Of a DNA stretch of 64,000 nt, positions 8,186 through 16,623 are shown piece after piece. The stretch covers positions 62,001 through 126,000 of the forward strand of contig NZ_JAVLVT010000009.1 in NCBI RefSeq assembly GCF_031628175.1, given 5' to 3'. A model generated the notes under the pieces. The model saw nothing but the letters and a program-made list of their open reading frames with translations, had not been told where the DNA came from and made no database searches. Each line of letters opens with the position of its first letter. Within the stretch, counting starts at the first letter, position 1. Origin of the DNA: Lipingzhangella_A rawalii. Lineage in GTDB: Bacteria; Actinomycetota; Actinomycetes; Streptosporangiales; Streptosporangiaceae. The position numbers and the translations under genes are program-made.

Positions 8186-8983
8186 TCAGTCCCGCTCCAG
8201 AACCGGGTTGGTGAGCTCCCCGATCCGTTCCACAGCGCACGTGACTCGCTGTCCGACCTCCAGGGGGCCGACCCCGGCGGGCGTTCCCGTCAGCAGAACG
8301 TCCCCGGGCAGGAGTGTCATGAACTGGGTCACGTAGGCGATCAGATCCGGGATGTCCCGCATGAACTGAGCCGTGCGCCCATCCTGGCGCGACTCGCCGT
8401 CCACACTGCTCGTCACCCGGAGGTCGCCGGCCTCCTCCAGTGAGAGCCCCGTTTCAATCCAGGGACCCAGGGGACAGAACGAGTCGAAGCCCTTGGCCCG
8501 GGTCCACTGGGCATCCGACCGCTGGAGGTCGCGTGCGGTGACATCGTTACCGACCGTGTATCCGAAGATCACGTCCTTGGCCCGCTCACGGGGCACCTCC
8601 CGACAGACCCGTCCGATCACAACGGCCAGCTCCGCCTCAAAGTCCACCCGTTCGGAGATCCGGGGGTAAAAGATCGGGTCGTCCGGACCAACAACCGCCG
8701 TGGACGGTTTGAGGAACACCACAGGGTCCTCGGTGGCGGGACCGGTGATGTCCTTCATCTCCTCCACGTGCTCGGCGTAGTTCTTGCCGATGCACACCAC
8801 CTTGCTGGGTAGCACGGGCGACAGCAGCCGCACGTCCGCCACCGGGGCACGTTCCCCACTGAGCTGGATATCGCCCAACAACGGATGGCCACTGATCCGG
8901 GCCATGAACAGCTGGCCGTCCTCGTCGGTGTCGATCAGCCCGAAGGACACCTCGTCGTCTACCGAGAACCTAGCAATCCGCAT
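8186..8983 (-). CDS. Fumarylacetoacetate hydrolase family protein
   Basis: A 265-residue protein of the FAH superfamily (acylpyruvase, isomerase or decarboxylase activities on oxo-acids). The catalytic core IGKNYAEHVEEM, DPVVFLKPSTAVVGPDDPI, DFEAELAVVIGR and GYTVGNDVTARDLQ supplies the usual His/Glu and the Glu/Asp metal ligands. The N-terminal 50 residues form the small cap domain. AAGAGG precedes the ATG at 8983. It lies just upstream of the tRNA-Gln/Glu genes; in many actinobacteria this gene neighbours gltX and the same tRNAs, but gltX is not present here. The physiological substrate is unknown. Confidence 0.85.
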   Translation of the reverse strand: MRIARFSVDDEVSFGLIDTDEDGQLFMARISGHPLLGDIQLSGERAPVADVRLLSPVLPSKVVCIGKNYAEHVEEMKDITGPATEDPVVFLKPSTAVVGPDDPIFYPRISERVDFEAELAVVIGRVCREVPRERAKDVIFGYTVGNDVTARDLQRSDAQWTRAKGFDSFCPLGPWIETGLSLEEAGDLRVTSSVDGESRQDGRTAQFMRDIPDLIAYVTQFMTLLPGDVLLTGTPAGVGPLEVGQRVTCAVERIGELTNPVLERD

Positions 8984-9233
8984 GCGCTTCGCCTCTTGAG
9001 TACGCTGGGCGACCGGCCCCGCGCCGATCGCGTGATCACATCCCGCCCGTCGAGGCTAGTCGACGGCTGTGTTCCTGGTAGCCGCCCAGCAGCCGATGTA
9101 GCAGACTGGCCGAAGCCCATCCCCGAAGGTGGGACTGGCCGAGGGGCTCCCACCCGTTGCCGGTCGCCACTCGGTGGTCCCGGTCAGCGTCGCGGCTCCG
9201 ATCCGACAATCCCAGACACGAGGAGGAATCCCA

Positions 9234-9545
9234 GTGGCCAGTGTTGTGAAACTCAACGTGCTTACGGTCCCCGAAGGGTCCGGCACGGACCTCGAGGAGC
9301 GCTTCGCCCAGCGGGCCGGCCTGGTCGAGGGGGCGGACGGCTTCGAGGAGTTCCAGCTGCTCCGGCCGGTCGAGGGCACAGACCGCTACCTGGTCTACAC
9401 CCGCTGGCGCGATGAGGAGTCCTTCCAGGCCTGGTACGCCAGCCAGTCCTTCGCCAGTGGTCACTCCGGGGGCCAGCGCCCCGCGGCCTCCGGTTCGGAA
9501 CTGTGGAGCTTCGACGTCGTCCAACATGTCACGGCACAGGGGTAG
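9234..9545 (+). CDS. Heme-degrading monooxygenase, MhuD/IsdG-like
   Basis: A 103-residue ferredoxin-fold (ABM) protein that aligns along its length with mycobacterial MhuD. It begins MASVVKLNVLTVPEGSG and has FQLLRPVEGTDRYLVYTRW. The residues corresponding to the MhuD active site are visible: Asn8, Trp67 and the heme-ligand His77 (FASGH). It should therefore open heme and release iron without a classical heme oxygenase. GTG 9234 follows AGGAGG at good spacing. Its last 20 bases overlap the next gene in another frame. No iron box was found upstream. Confidence 0.82.
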   Translation: MASVVKLNVLTVPEGSGTDLEERFAQRAGLVEGADGFEEFQLLRPVEGTDRYLVYTRWRDEESFQAWYASQSFASGHSGGQRPAASGSELWSFDVVQHVTAQG

Positions 9546-10374
9546 CCACCGCCGACAGCGGATCCGACGCCCGCGGCAGCACGGCGAGCCGGCGGGGCCA
9601 CCGGTCCCGCACCCGCGACGGCGGCGGGCCGGCATCCTCGCTGTCCCACTCGGACTCGTCGTCGTGGCCGCCGGACTGGGTGCTCTCACGGTGACGACCG
9701 CGACCCCGCTGGTGCCCGACTGGTCGGGCACCACGCAGCAGGCAACTCCGGACGGGGAGAATGCCACCCAAACCCAGCGGCCGACGTCGGACCGGATGCA
9801 ACGGTCCACGTCGAGCCCGGACAATCCCTTGTTGACCTCCGTCACCACGGAAGTCAACAACGCCAGTGGGGACCTCTCGCCCGTGCCGGGCGAGAGCGAC
9901 CCGGTCGGATCCGGTCCGCAGCAGCGCTACCTCGTCGAGGTCGAGGACGGGCTTCCGGGTGCGGCCGGAGACTTCGCCCGGGCGGTTCAGGAGATTCTGG
10001 GGGATGAGCGAAGTTGGATCGGCGGCGGGGACCTGTCGCTGAAGCGGGTTGATGAGGAGCCGGTGGATTTCCGGGTGACCCTGGCCTCCCCCGAAACCAC
10101 CGACGAGCTGTGCGCCCCGCTGCGCACCAACGGGGAGCTGTCGTGCCACCAGGGCGGTCGGGCCGTGATCAACCAGAACCGGTGGGTCAGTGGGGTGGAC
10201 CACTTCGACGACGATCTGGAGGAGTACCGGATCTATGTGGTGAATCACGAAGTGGGGCACGCCCTGGGCCACGGACACGTGGACTGCCCCGAACAGGGGG
10301 AGCCCGCCCCGGTGATGCAGCAGCAAACCCTGGGGCTCCAGGGCTGTGAACCCAACGGGTGGGTGCACCCCTGA
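9526..10374 (+). CDS. DUF3152 membrane-anchored metzincin-like protein
   Basis: A 282-residue protein with a basic Arg/His-rich N terminus, one membrane segment (about residues 36-58), a low-complexity linker, and a C-terminal DUF3152 domain. The domain contains NHEVGHALGHGHVDC, an exact fit to HExxHxxGxxH, the zinc signature of metzincin proteases, and conserved cysteines (CAPLR, CHQGG, C..). It probably faces the outside, tethered by its N terminus; protease activity is not demonstrated for the family. The ATG at 9526 lies inside the end of the heme oxygenase gene, suggesting translational coupling. Confidence 0.78.
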   Translation: MSRHRGSHRRQRIRRPRQHGEPAGPPVPHPRRRRAGILAVPLGLVVVAAGLGALTVTTATPLVPDWSGTTQQATPDGENATQTQRPTSDRMQRSTSSPDNPLLTSVTTEVNNASGDLSPVPGESDPVGSGPQQRYLVEVEDGLPGAAGDFARAVQEILGDERSWIGGGDLSLKRVDEEPVDFRVTLASPETTDELCAPLRTNGELSCHQGGRAVINQNRWVSGVDHFDDDLEEYRIYVVNHEVGHALGHGHVDCPEQGEPAPVMQQQTLGLQGCEPNGWVHP

Positions 10375-10473
10375 TCCATCCCCGGACGGACGGGGCACAA
10401 TGCGGCGGAACACGTGGACCGGGAGCTGGCGGGGGCCACCCACGGGCGGAATCGGGGGTGCTTCCCGCTGGGC

Positions 10474-11868
10474 CTACTCCTCCACAAGAGTGTTGTATTC
10501 GTCGACAGCTTCCTGAGCGGATTCTCCCGCGTCGGCCATCGCCTCCGCCGGTTCCGCCTCGCCGGCGATCGCGCGTTCCCAGCCGTCCTCCATGGCCGCC
10601 CGGGTCTCGAACATGGCCCCCGTTATGCATCCCGTTGCCGTGTCCGTGTCCTCGGCGGCGGCCAGCTGGTCCGCCGCGGCCGTGAACTGCGGGAACTCCT
10701 CGGCGCGGTCCCGCGCCCGAGGCAGGTCATAGGCCTGTGGGGTCGCTGCGAGATACCCCGTCTGGGCATGCCAGATCTCTTGGGTTTCCGGTTCCAGGAG
10801 GAAGCGCAGGAACTCCCACGCCGCTCGACGTTCCCGCGGGCTGTGGCCCTGGTCACTGATCCACAGGGCGGACCCGTCGACAGTGGTTCCGCTCGCCTCC
10901 GAGGCGCGCGGCAGCGGGAACGGAGCCCCGGCGACCTCGAAGTCACTCTGGTCGACGAGTGTGGACAGCTGTCGGCTCGACTCCAGAGTCATGGCCACAC
11001 GTTCGGTGGTGAACGCCGACCGGCTTTCCGCCAGATCCCGCCCCAGCTGGGGGGCGGTGTCCTCGGCCGAGAGCTCGCTCCACCACTCCACGACCTCGAC
11101 CACCACGGGATCGTCCACGAAAACGGCATCCGCCCGGCCGCTACGCCCGTTGTTCCGCGTACAGAACGGCCGTTCCGCACGCGCGAGGAACTGTTCGAGA
11201 TACCAGCCGGACAGGGCCGCACCGAACCCGTACTGCTGTACCTGCCCGTCCGAACTACGGGTCAGCTCCTGGGCGGTCTCCGCCACTGCGGGAAGGTCGC
11301 CCGGGGCATCGCGCACATCGAGCCCAGCCTCATCAAGGGCATCCACATTGAGGTAGAGCATCGGGGTGGAGTGTGCGAACGGCACCGCCCTCAGCTCGTC
11401 CTCAACGGTGAGGTAGGACACGAGCGCCCCTTCGAGTGCGCCAAGATCATAGTCGTCCCGGTCGACGAACTCCTGCACCGGAACCGCCTCGGCCACATCG
11501 ATCATGAACCGGGTCCCCAACTCGTTGATCGCCACCACCTCGGGCGTGGCGTCCTGCTGGAGCGCGGAACGGTAGTTGGCGAGGGTGTCGTCCTCACTTC
11601 CCTGGAAGGACTCCTGGACGTACACGCGGCCGGAGTTTCGTTCGTTGAACTCCCGAACCAGCTCCTCAAGGGTGTTCCCAGCCGTGCCGTCCATGCTGTG
11701 CCAGAAGGAGATCTGAACCGGATCATCCAGATCGTCGAGCACCTCGGGGCCGGGGGTCCCCGGATCCTGGTCGACCGCCCCGTTGACCTCATCGTCACAG
11801 GCCACTGTCAGTAACAGCAGCACACCGAGACTGGTCGCCAGGGGCCGTGGTCCCCACCGAGCCCTCAT
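10474..11868 (-). CDS. Orphan extracellular solute-binding lipoprotein (ABC sugar-type)
   Basis: A 464-residue family 1 binding protein. MRARWGPRPLATSLGVLLLL is a signal peptide ending in lipobox TVAC; the mature part begins with the type-specific strand VQISFWHSMDGTAGNTLEELVREFNE, and PRERRAAWEFLRFLLEPETQEIWHAQTGYLA near the end is characteristic of UgpB/MalE-like proteins. No permease or ATPase genes adjoin it, so it must share components encoded elsewhere or have a sensing role. The ATG at 11868 starts the signal peptide directly. It lies 242 bases downstream of cimA, in the same direction. Confidence 0.78.
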   Translation of the reverse strand: MRARWGPRPLATSLGVLLLLTVACDDEVNGAVDQDPGTPGPEVLDDLDDPVQISFWHSMDGTAGNTLEELVREFNERNSGRVYVQESFQGSEDDTLANYRSALQQDATPEVVAINELGTRFMIDVAEAVPVQEFVDRDDYDLGALEGALVSYLTVEDELRAVPFAHSTPMLYLNVDALDEAGLDVRDAPGDLPAVAETAQELTRSSDGQVQQYGFGAALSGWYLEQFLARAERPFCTRNNGRSGRADAVFVDDPVVVEVVEWWSELSAEDTAPQLGRDLAESRSAFTTERVAMTLESSRQLSTLVDQSDFEVAGAPFPLPRASEASGTTVDGSALWISDQGHSPRERRAAWEFLRFLLEPETQEIWHAQTGYLAATPQAYDLPRARDRAEEFPQFTAAADQLAAAEDTDTATGCITGAMFETRAAMEDGWERAIAGEAEPAEAMADAGESAQEAVDEYNTLVEE

Positions 11869-12110
11869 ACCGCCCCTGGTTCCACCGAAGCGAGAACTGG
11901 GCCCGGGACACGTCGAACACCGCATGCGGTGACCTCCCGGGGATGCGGTGTCGTCGACGTCATCGGCACCATGTCCAACCTCGTTCTCGCTTCGTCCACA
12001 CCGAGTCACGGCCCGACGCACTGATCAGGCGGGTGGCACGTAGCTTAGGTCTTATCAGCCGCGGACACCGGCACACAAGGAACGTGGCGCATCGTGTGGA
12101 TGAACAGCGA

Positions 12111-13697
12111 CTACCTCCCGTGCTGGTGCAGCCCATAGGAGATCGCCTGTTCCAGCGCGATCCAGGAGGCGTCGATGACATTCTCCCCCACCCCCACAGT
12201 GGTCCATTCGCGCCGCCCGTCCGTGGAGTCGATCAACACGCGGGTCACGGCGTCGGTTCCCGACGACCCTTCCAGGATCCGAACCTTGTAGTCCACGAGC
12301 TCCACCAGGGCCAGCTGCGGAAACACTCCGGCGAGGGCCGAACGCAGTGCCTGGTCCAGGGCGTGTACCGGCCCGTTGCCCTCGCCGGTGGCGATGACGC
12401 GTTCGCCCTTGACTCGAAGCTTGACCGTGGCCTCGCTGAGTGTCGTCCCGTCTGCGTTGCGTTCGGCGATCACCCGCCAGGATTCGGGTTCGAAATAGCA
12501 CACCGACTCCCCGAGCTCCCGGCGCAGCAGCAGTTCGAGGGAGGCGTCCGCAGCCTCGAAGCTGTAGCCCTGCTGCTCCAGTTCCTTGACCCGGTCCACG
12601 ACCGTGCCCAGAACCGTGCGGTCGGACCCCAGGTCCAGACCCAGCTCACGTGCCTTGAGCTCCAGAGAGGCCCGGCCGGCCATGTCCGAGACCAGCATCC
12701 GCATATCGTTACCGACCAGTTCCGGATCGGTGTGCTGGTACAGGTCCGGATCCACCTTGATCGCCGAGGCGTGCAGTCCCGCTTTGTGTGCGAACGCGGA
12801 GATACCGACGTAGGGCTGATGGGTGGCCGGAGCGATATTGACGAGCTCCGCGATCGCCTGCGAAACGCGGCTCATCTCCGCCAGGCACCCCTCCGGCAAC
12901 ACCTGCCGGCCACGTTTGAGCTGCAAGGCCGGGACGACCGAGAACAGGTTGGCATTGCCGACGCGTTCGCCGTAGCCGTTGGCGGTGCACTGGACGTGGG
13001 TGGCTCCGGCGTCGATCGCGGCGAGACTGTTGGCCACGGCACACCCGGTGTCGTCCTGGGCGTGCATTCCCAGCCGCGCACCGGTGCGTGCGCCTACCTC
13101 GGCGACAATGCGCGCGACGTCGTCGGGCAACATCCCTCCGTTGGTGTCGCAGAGCACGACCACGTCCGCACCGGCCTCGGCCGCCGTGCGCACCACCTGC
13201 ACGGCATAGTCCGGACTGTGTCGGTAGCCGTCGAAGAAGTGCTCACAGTCCACGAAAACCCGCTGTCCCATGGAGCGCAGGTGGGCCACGGTATCGGCAA
13301 TCATGGCGAGGTTCTCGGTCAGGGACACCCGCAAGGCGAGCTCCACATGCCGCTCGTCGCTCTTGGCGACCAGGGTCACAACCGAAGCTCCGGAGTCTCG
13401 CAGGGCGGTCACCTGCGGGTCCTCGTCGGCGCGCAGGCCCGCCCGCCGTGTCGCACCGAAGGCGGTGAGCTGCGCGTGTCGCAGTGAGAGTTCCGTCTGG
13501 GCCCGCTGGAAGAACTCCGTGTCCTTGGGGTTGGCTCCGGGCCAGCCCCCCTCGATGAAGCCGACTCCGAACTCGTCCAACAGCCGTGCGATCGCCAGTT
13601 TGTCGCCGACGGTGAGGTTGATGCCCTCACGCTGTGCACCGTCGCGCAGCGTGGTGTCGAACACGTGAAAACTGTCGTCGAGCTGAGTCTGTGCCAT
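12111..13697 (-). CDS. cimA: Citramalate synthase
   Basis: A 528-residue member of the isopropylmalate/homocitrate synthase family that condenses pyruvate with acetyl-CoA to (R)-citramalate, the entry to threonine-independent isoleucine synthesis. FDTTLRDGAQREGINLTVGDKLAIARLLDEFGV opens the TIM barrel with the metal-binding Asp and catalytic Arg; CDTNGGMLPDDV and GMHAQDDTGCAVANSLAA carry the metal-binding His residues (HAQDD). The C-terminal part is the LeuA-type allosteric domain. The ATG at 13697 starts the family sequence. Upstream lies an attenuator whose leader peptide has three Ile codons, which supports isoleucine rather than leucine synthesis as the role. Confidence 0.93.
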   Translation of the reverse strand: MAQTQLDDSFHVFDTTLRDGAQREGINLTVGDKLAIARLLDEFGVGFIEGGWPGANPKDTEFFQRAQTELSLRHAQLTAFGATRRAGLRADEDPQVTALRDSGASVVTLVAKSDERHVELALRVSLTENLAMIADTVAHLRSMGQRVFVDCEHFFDGYRHSPDYAVQVVRTAAEAGADVVVLCDTNGGMLPDDVARIVAEVGARTGARLGMHAQDDTGCAVANSLAAIDAGATHVQCTANGYGERVGNANLFSVVPALQLKRGRQVLPEGCLAEMSRVSQAIAELVNIAPATHQPYVGISAFAHKAGLHASAIKVDPDLYQHTDPELVGNDMRMLVSDMAGRASLELKARELGLDLGSDRTVLGTVVDRVKELEQQGYSFEAADASLELLLRRELGESVCYFEPESWRVIAERNADGTTLSEATVKLRVKGERVIATGEGNGPVHALDQALRSALAGVFPQLALVELVDYKVRILEGSSGTDAVTRVLIDSTDGRREWTTVGVGENVIDASWIALEQAISYGLHQHGR

Positions 13698-13746
13698 CGG
13701 GAATCGCCTTCCAGGTCGAATGTGGATGGGCCCCGCCAGCGGAAAC

Positions 13747-13776
13747 AAAAAAGACCCCTCGTGGACACGAGAGGTC
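13747..13776 (-). terminator. Attenuator terminator before cimA
   Basis: On the minus strand GACCTCTCGTG and CACGAGGGGTC form an 11-bp stem with a TC loop, followed by six T residues (13747-13752), a full intrinsic terminator 50 bases ahead of the cimA start. One base upstream of it ends a 10-bp perfect pairing between GCGCGCTGGC, inside the leader peptide codons, and GCCAGCGCGC. Confidence 0.85.
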
Positions 13777-13797
13777 AGCGCGCTGGCGTGGTCCGGG

Positions 13798-13839
13798 CTA
13801 GCCAGCGCGCCTGCCGATAATGATCAGCTGATACGGCAC
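13798..13839 (-). CDS. cimA leader peptide (isoleucine attenuation)
   Basis: A 13-codon open frame reads MPYQLIIIGRRAG and ends with TAG. It contains the three consecutive isoleucine codons ATC-ATT-ATC after a Leu. The GTG start is 6 bases after a CATACT -10 element, so the transcript is probably leaderless and needs no ribosome-binding site. The last codons contain GCGCGCTGGC, which can pair with the segment directly before the terminator. With isoleucine short, a ribosome stalled at the Ile codons would change that folding. Ile control fits the pathway of cimA exactly. Confidence 0.8.
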   Translation of the reverse strand: MPYQLIIIGRRAG

Positions 13840-13845
13840 ACCGCA

Positions 13846-13875
13846 AGTATGCCATAGCACTGGTGGCTGTGTCCC
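13846..13875 (-). promoter_or_regulatory. Putative cimA leader promoter
   Basis: GGGACA (13870-13875) and CATACT (13846-13851) are separated by 18 bases on the minus strand and place the transcription start at or next to the leader GTG. The -35 element is weak, matching TTGACA at four of six positions, and lies in a GTCCCG hexamer repeat. Confidence 0.5.
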
Positions 13876-13894
13876 GGTCCCGGTCCCGGTCCCG
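13871..13894 (+). repeat. Four tandem GTCCCG hexamers at the cimA promoter
   Basis: Four exact copies of GTCCCG lie head to tail and overlap the proposed -35 element of the cimA leader promoter. A similar GGTCCA hexamer array lies at 17022-17045, also in a regulatory gap of this gene block. Confidence 0.75.
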
Positions 13895-13965
13895 ACATCC
13901 CCGCACGGCGGCCGGTGGTCCTGGACGTAGCCACCGACCGCCGCCGCAGCGACAGCCTGGCCGGA

Positions 13966-15090
13966 TCAGCCGGCGGAGCCAACCTTTCGGATCCAGCCCA
14001 GCGGATCCGGGCGGTGTCCGAACTGGATCCCGACCAGCTCCTCACGCAGCCGCATGGTCACCGACCCTGGCTGACCGTCTCCGATGGTGAACTCTCCCGC
14101 CGTGCTGGCGACCCGACCCACGGGCGTGATCACCGCTGCCGTGCCGCACGCGAACACTTCGGTGAGATCCCCGCTCATCGCCGCGCTGCGCCACTCCTCG
14201 GTGGAGATTCGCCCCTCCTCGGCGGGGATGCCAAGTTCCGGTGCGAGCCGCAGCAGGGAGTCGCGGGTGACTCCGGGCAGGAGGGTCCCGGTCAGCGTCG
14301 GCGTCATGATCCGGGCATCGTCTCCGGAACCGAAGACGAAGAACAGGTTCATCCCGCCCATCTCCTCGACCCAGCGATGCTCGACCGCGTCCAGCCAGAC
14401 CACCTGGTCACATCCCTTGTCCACAGCCTGGGCCTGGGCGAGGAAACTGGCCGCGTAGTTACCGGCGAATTTGGCCTGCCCCGTCCCTCCCGGGGCCGCG
14501 CGAGTGTAGTCCTCACTCAACCACACCGACACCGGCTTCACTCCGCCGGCGAAGTAGGAGGCGGCCGGAGACGCGATGAGGACGAACAGGTAGGTGGACG
14601 ACGGGCTGTTCACCCCGAGGCTCACATCCGTGGCGAACATCAGGGGCCGCAGGTACAGGCTGTGCCCCTCCTGGGTGGGCATCCAGTCCCCGTCGTGGGC
14701 CAACAGGGTCTCGATGGCCCCGAGGAAGAGCTCCTCGGGAAGCTCCGGCATTGCCATACGCCGGGCACTGCTGTTGAAGCGTTGCGCGTTGACCTCCGGA
14801 CGGAAACACACAAAGCTGCCGTCCGCGTGGCGGTAGGCCTTCAGTCCTTCGAATATCTCCTGGGCATAGTGCAGCGCGGATGTGGCCGGATCCAGGTGCA
14901 GTGGGCCATACGGCTCCAGGCGAGCGTCGTGCCACCCCTCCTCCGCGGAGTATCGGATGGTCACCATATGGTCGGTGAACACCTTGCCGAACCCGGGATT
15001 CGCCATCAGCTCCGCTCGCTCCTGCGGGGTCCGCCGCGCGGAGGAGGGACGGATGTCGAACGCCAACCCCCTTGTGGTGGTGCTGTTCAT
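13966..15090 (-). CDS. ilvE: Branched-chain amino acid aminotransferase
   Basis: A 374-residue fold-type IV PLP enzyme that performs the last step of isoleucine, leucine and valine synthesis. It follows the actinobacterial IlvE sequence closely: FTDHMVTIRYSAEEGWHDARLEPYGPL, ALHYAQEIFEGLKAYR, the lysine in GQAKFAGNYAASFLAQAQA that binds PLP, EEMGGMNLFFV and FACGTAAVITPVG. The ATG at 15090 has AGAGGA eight bases upstream. It is 305 bases downstream of leuB and upstream of the cimA attenuator, all in one direction. Confidence 0.95.
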   Translation of the reverse strand: MNSTTTRGLAFDIRPSSARRTPQERAELMANPGFGKVFTDHMVTIRYSAEEGWHDARLEPYGPLHLDPATSALHYAQEIFEGLKAYRHADGSFVCFRPEVNAQRFNSSARRMAMPELPEELFLGAIETLLAHDGDWMPTQEGHSLYLRPLMFATDVSLGVNSPSSTYLFVLIASPAASYFAGGVKPVSVWLSEDYTRAAPGGTGQAKFAGNYAASFLAQAQAVDKGCDQVVWLDAVEHRWVEEMGGMNLFFVFGSGDDARIMTPTLTGTLLPGVTRDSLLRLAPELGIPAEEGRISTEEWRSAAMSGDLTEVFACGTAAVITPVGRVASTAGEFTIGDGQPGSVTMRLREELVGIQFGHRPDPLGWIRKVGSAG

Positions 15091-15395
15091 TCGTAGATCC
15101 TCTCGGGTTAGCTGGGGCCGGCGGCGGCGACACGTGCCGGCCCACGAACTCAAGTGTGACGGAGATGACGTGGCCGCCGCCACCATCGGACCGACTCTGG
15201 TGTGCACAGGGACAGCACGAGGACCAGCAGCCCGCTGAAGCGCCGGGGGACCGGCTTCCTGCGGGATGTCCGCCAGCCGGGGGAAGGACCGCGGACCGGG
15301 CCGGCGGTGCCGGAGCACACAGGAACTCCCGGACGGAACCCGGACGGAACGCGGCCACGCATCGGACGACCGGGCCACGCCCGGTCCGGGAGCAC
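15091..15395. other. leuB-ilvE intergenic region
   Basis: This 305-base stretch keeps an open frame in line with ilvE but has no family similarity or good start. I see no leader peptide rich in branched-chain codons and no U-tract terminator, only GC-rich partial palindromes such as CCGGGCC...GGCCCGG near 15372-15395. An ilvE promoter may be present but none could be placed with confidence. Confidence 0.4.
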
Positions 15396-16460
15396 TCAAC
15401 CAGACTCGGTGGCGCGAGCCACGATGTCGTCACCAATCTGCGAGGTGGAGCGCTGGGAGTTCTCCTTGGCGCGAACCTGGAGGTCGGCGCTGACCGCCTC
15501 CTCGACCTGGCGGGCCGCGGCCTGGACTCCGAGATGCTCCAACAGCAGCGCCACGGACAGGATCGTGGCTGTGGGGTCGGCGATCCCGCGACCCGCGATG
15601 TCCGGCGCGGACCCGTGCACCGGCTCGAACATGCTCGGGAACTCCCGCGGCGGGTTGACGTTACCGCTCGCCGCCAACCCAATACCTCCGGCGATAGCCG
15701 CCCCGAGGTCGGTGAGAATGTCACCGAACAGGTTGTCGGTGACCACGACGTCGAATCGCTGCGGGTCACTCACGAAGAACATGGTGGCCGCATCGACATG
15801 CAGATAGTCCACGGACACCTCCGGGTAGGAGGCGCCGATCTCCCGTACCACCCGCTGCCACAGCTCACCTGCATAGGTCAACACGTTGTCCTTGTGGACC
15901 AGGGTGAGCTTCTTCCGGGGGCGTTCCTGGGCACGCTCGAAGGCATAGCGCACCACACGCTCCACCCCGAACCGGGTATTGACGCTGTCCTGGGTGGCGA
16001 TCTCGTGTGCGGTGCCCTTGCGCAACACACCACCGGCACCCGCGTAGGGTCCTTCGGTCCCCTCCCGAACCACGAGCATGTCCACATCCTCCGGGCTCGT
16101 GTCGCCGAGGGGCGTGGACACTCCCGGGTACAGCCGCACCGGGCGGAGGTTCACGTAGTGAGCGAAGGCGAACCGCAGCCGGAGCAGCAGCCCACGCTCC
16201 AGTACGCCACTAGGCACGCTCGGGTCACCGACCGCTCCCAACAGAATCGCGTCATGCTCGCTGAGCTGCTTTTCGGTCTCGTCGGTGAGGGTCTGGCCGG
16301 TCTCGTGCCAGCGTCGCGCCCCCAGATCGTAGGTCGTGGTCTCCAGCTGGAGCCCATGCTGGGGGCCGACCGCGGAGAGGACCTTGAGCCCCTCGGACAC
16401 CACCTCCGGACCGATCCCGTCCCCGGGAATCACGGCCAATCGCACACTGGGAGTCGTCAT
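15396..16460 (-). CDS. leuB: 3-isopropylmalate dehydrogenase
   Basis: A 354-residue NAD-dependent beta-decarboxylating dehydrogenase. It begins VRLAVIPGDGIGPEVV and has the substrate arginines in LRLRFAFAHYVNLRPVRLYPG, the catalytic Tyr/Lys region (EGPYAG, LVHKDNVL) and the NAD-binding FEPVHGSAPDIAGRGIADPTATILS. It acts in leucine synthesis and, after citramalate synthase and LeuCD, also on erythro-beta-methylmalate to give 2-oxobutyrate. This explains its position beside cimA. The ATG at 16460 has GTGAGG upstream. leuCD are not in the window. Confidence 0.95.
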   Translation of the reverse strand: MTTPSVRLAVIPGDGIGPEVVSEGLKVLSAVGPQHGLQLETTTYDLGARRWHETGQTLTDETEKQLSEHDAILLGAVGDPSVPSGVLERGLLLRLRFAFAHYVNLRPVRLYPGVSTPLGDTSPEDVDMLVVREGTEGPYAGAGGVLRKGTAHEIATQDSVNTRFGVERVVRYAFERAQERPRKKLTLVHKDNVLTYAGELWQRVVREIGASYPEVSVDYLHVDAATMFFVSDPQRFDVVVTDNLFGDILTDLGAAIAGGIGLAASGNVNPPREFPSMFEPVHGSAPDIAGRGIADPTATILSVALLLEHLGVQAAARQVEEAVSADLQVRAKENSQRSTSQIGDDIVARATESG

Positions 16461-16623
16461 TACACGCGCCTCACTTCAACCCTGGAACCTGTGGGGGTCG
16501 CCGGCAGCCACGGCCGCGGTGACCGGATGCCACGGGACGGCGCCACGGCACGGGGCCGGGCGGCTGGCCCAACGGACCAGCCCAGCCTATCGACCCCGGC
16601 CGTGCGTCCCGGCACCTCGCTAC

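Noticed and set aside
10414..11814. Long plus-strand frame opposite the solute-binding protein gene, and similar antisense frames opposite cimA, serA, ilvB, ligA and the kinase
   Set aside because: Each lies antisense to a gene with clear domain motifs and lacks any recognisable protein feature.
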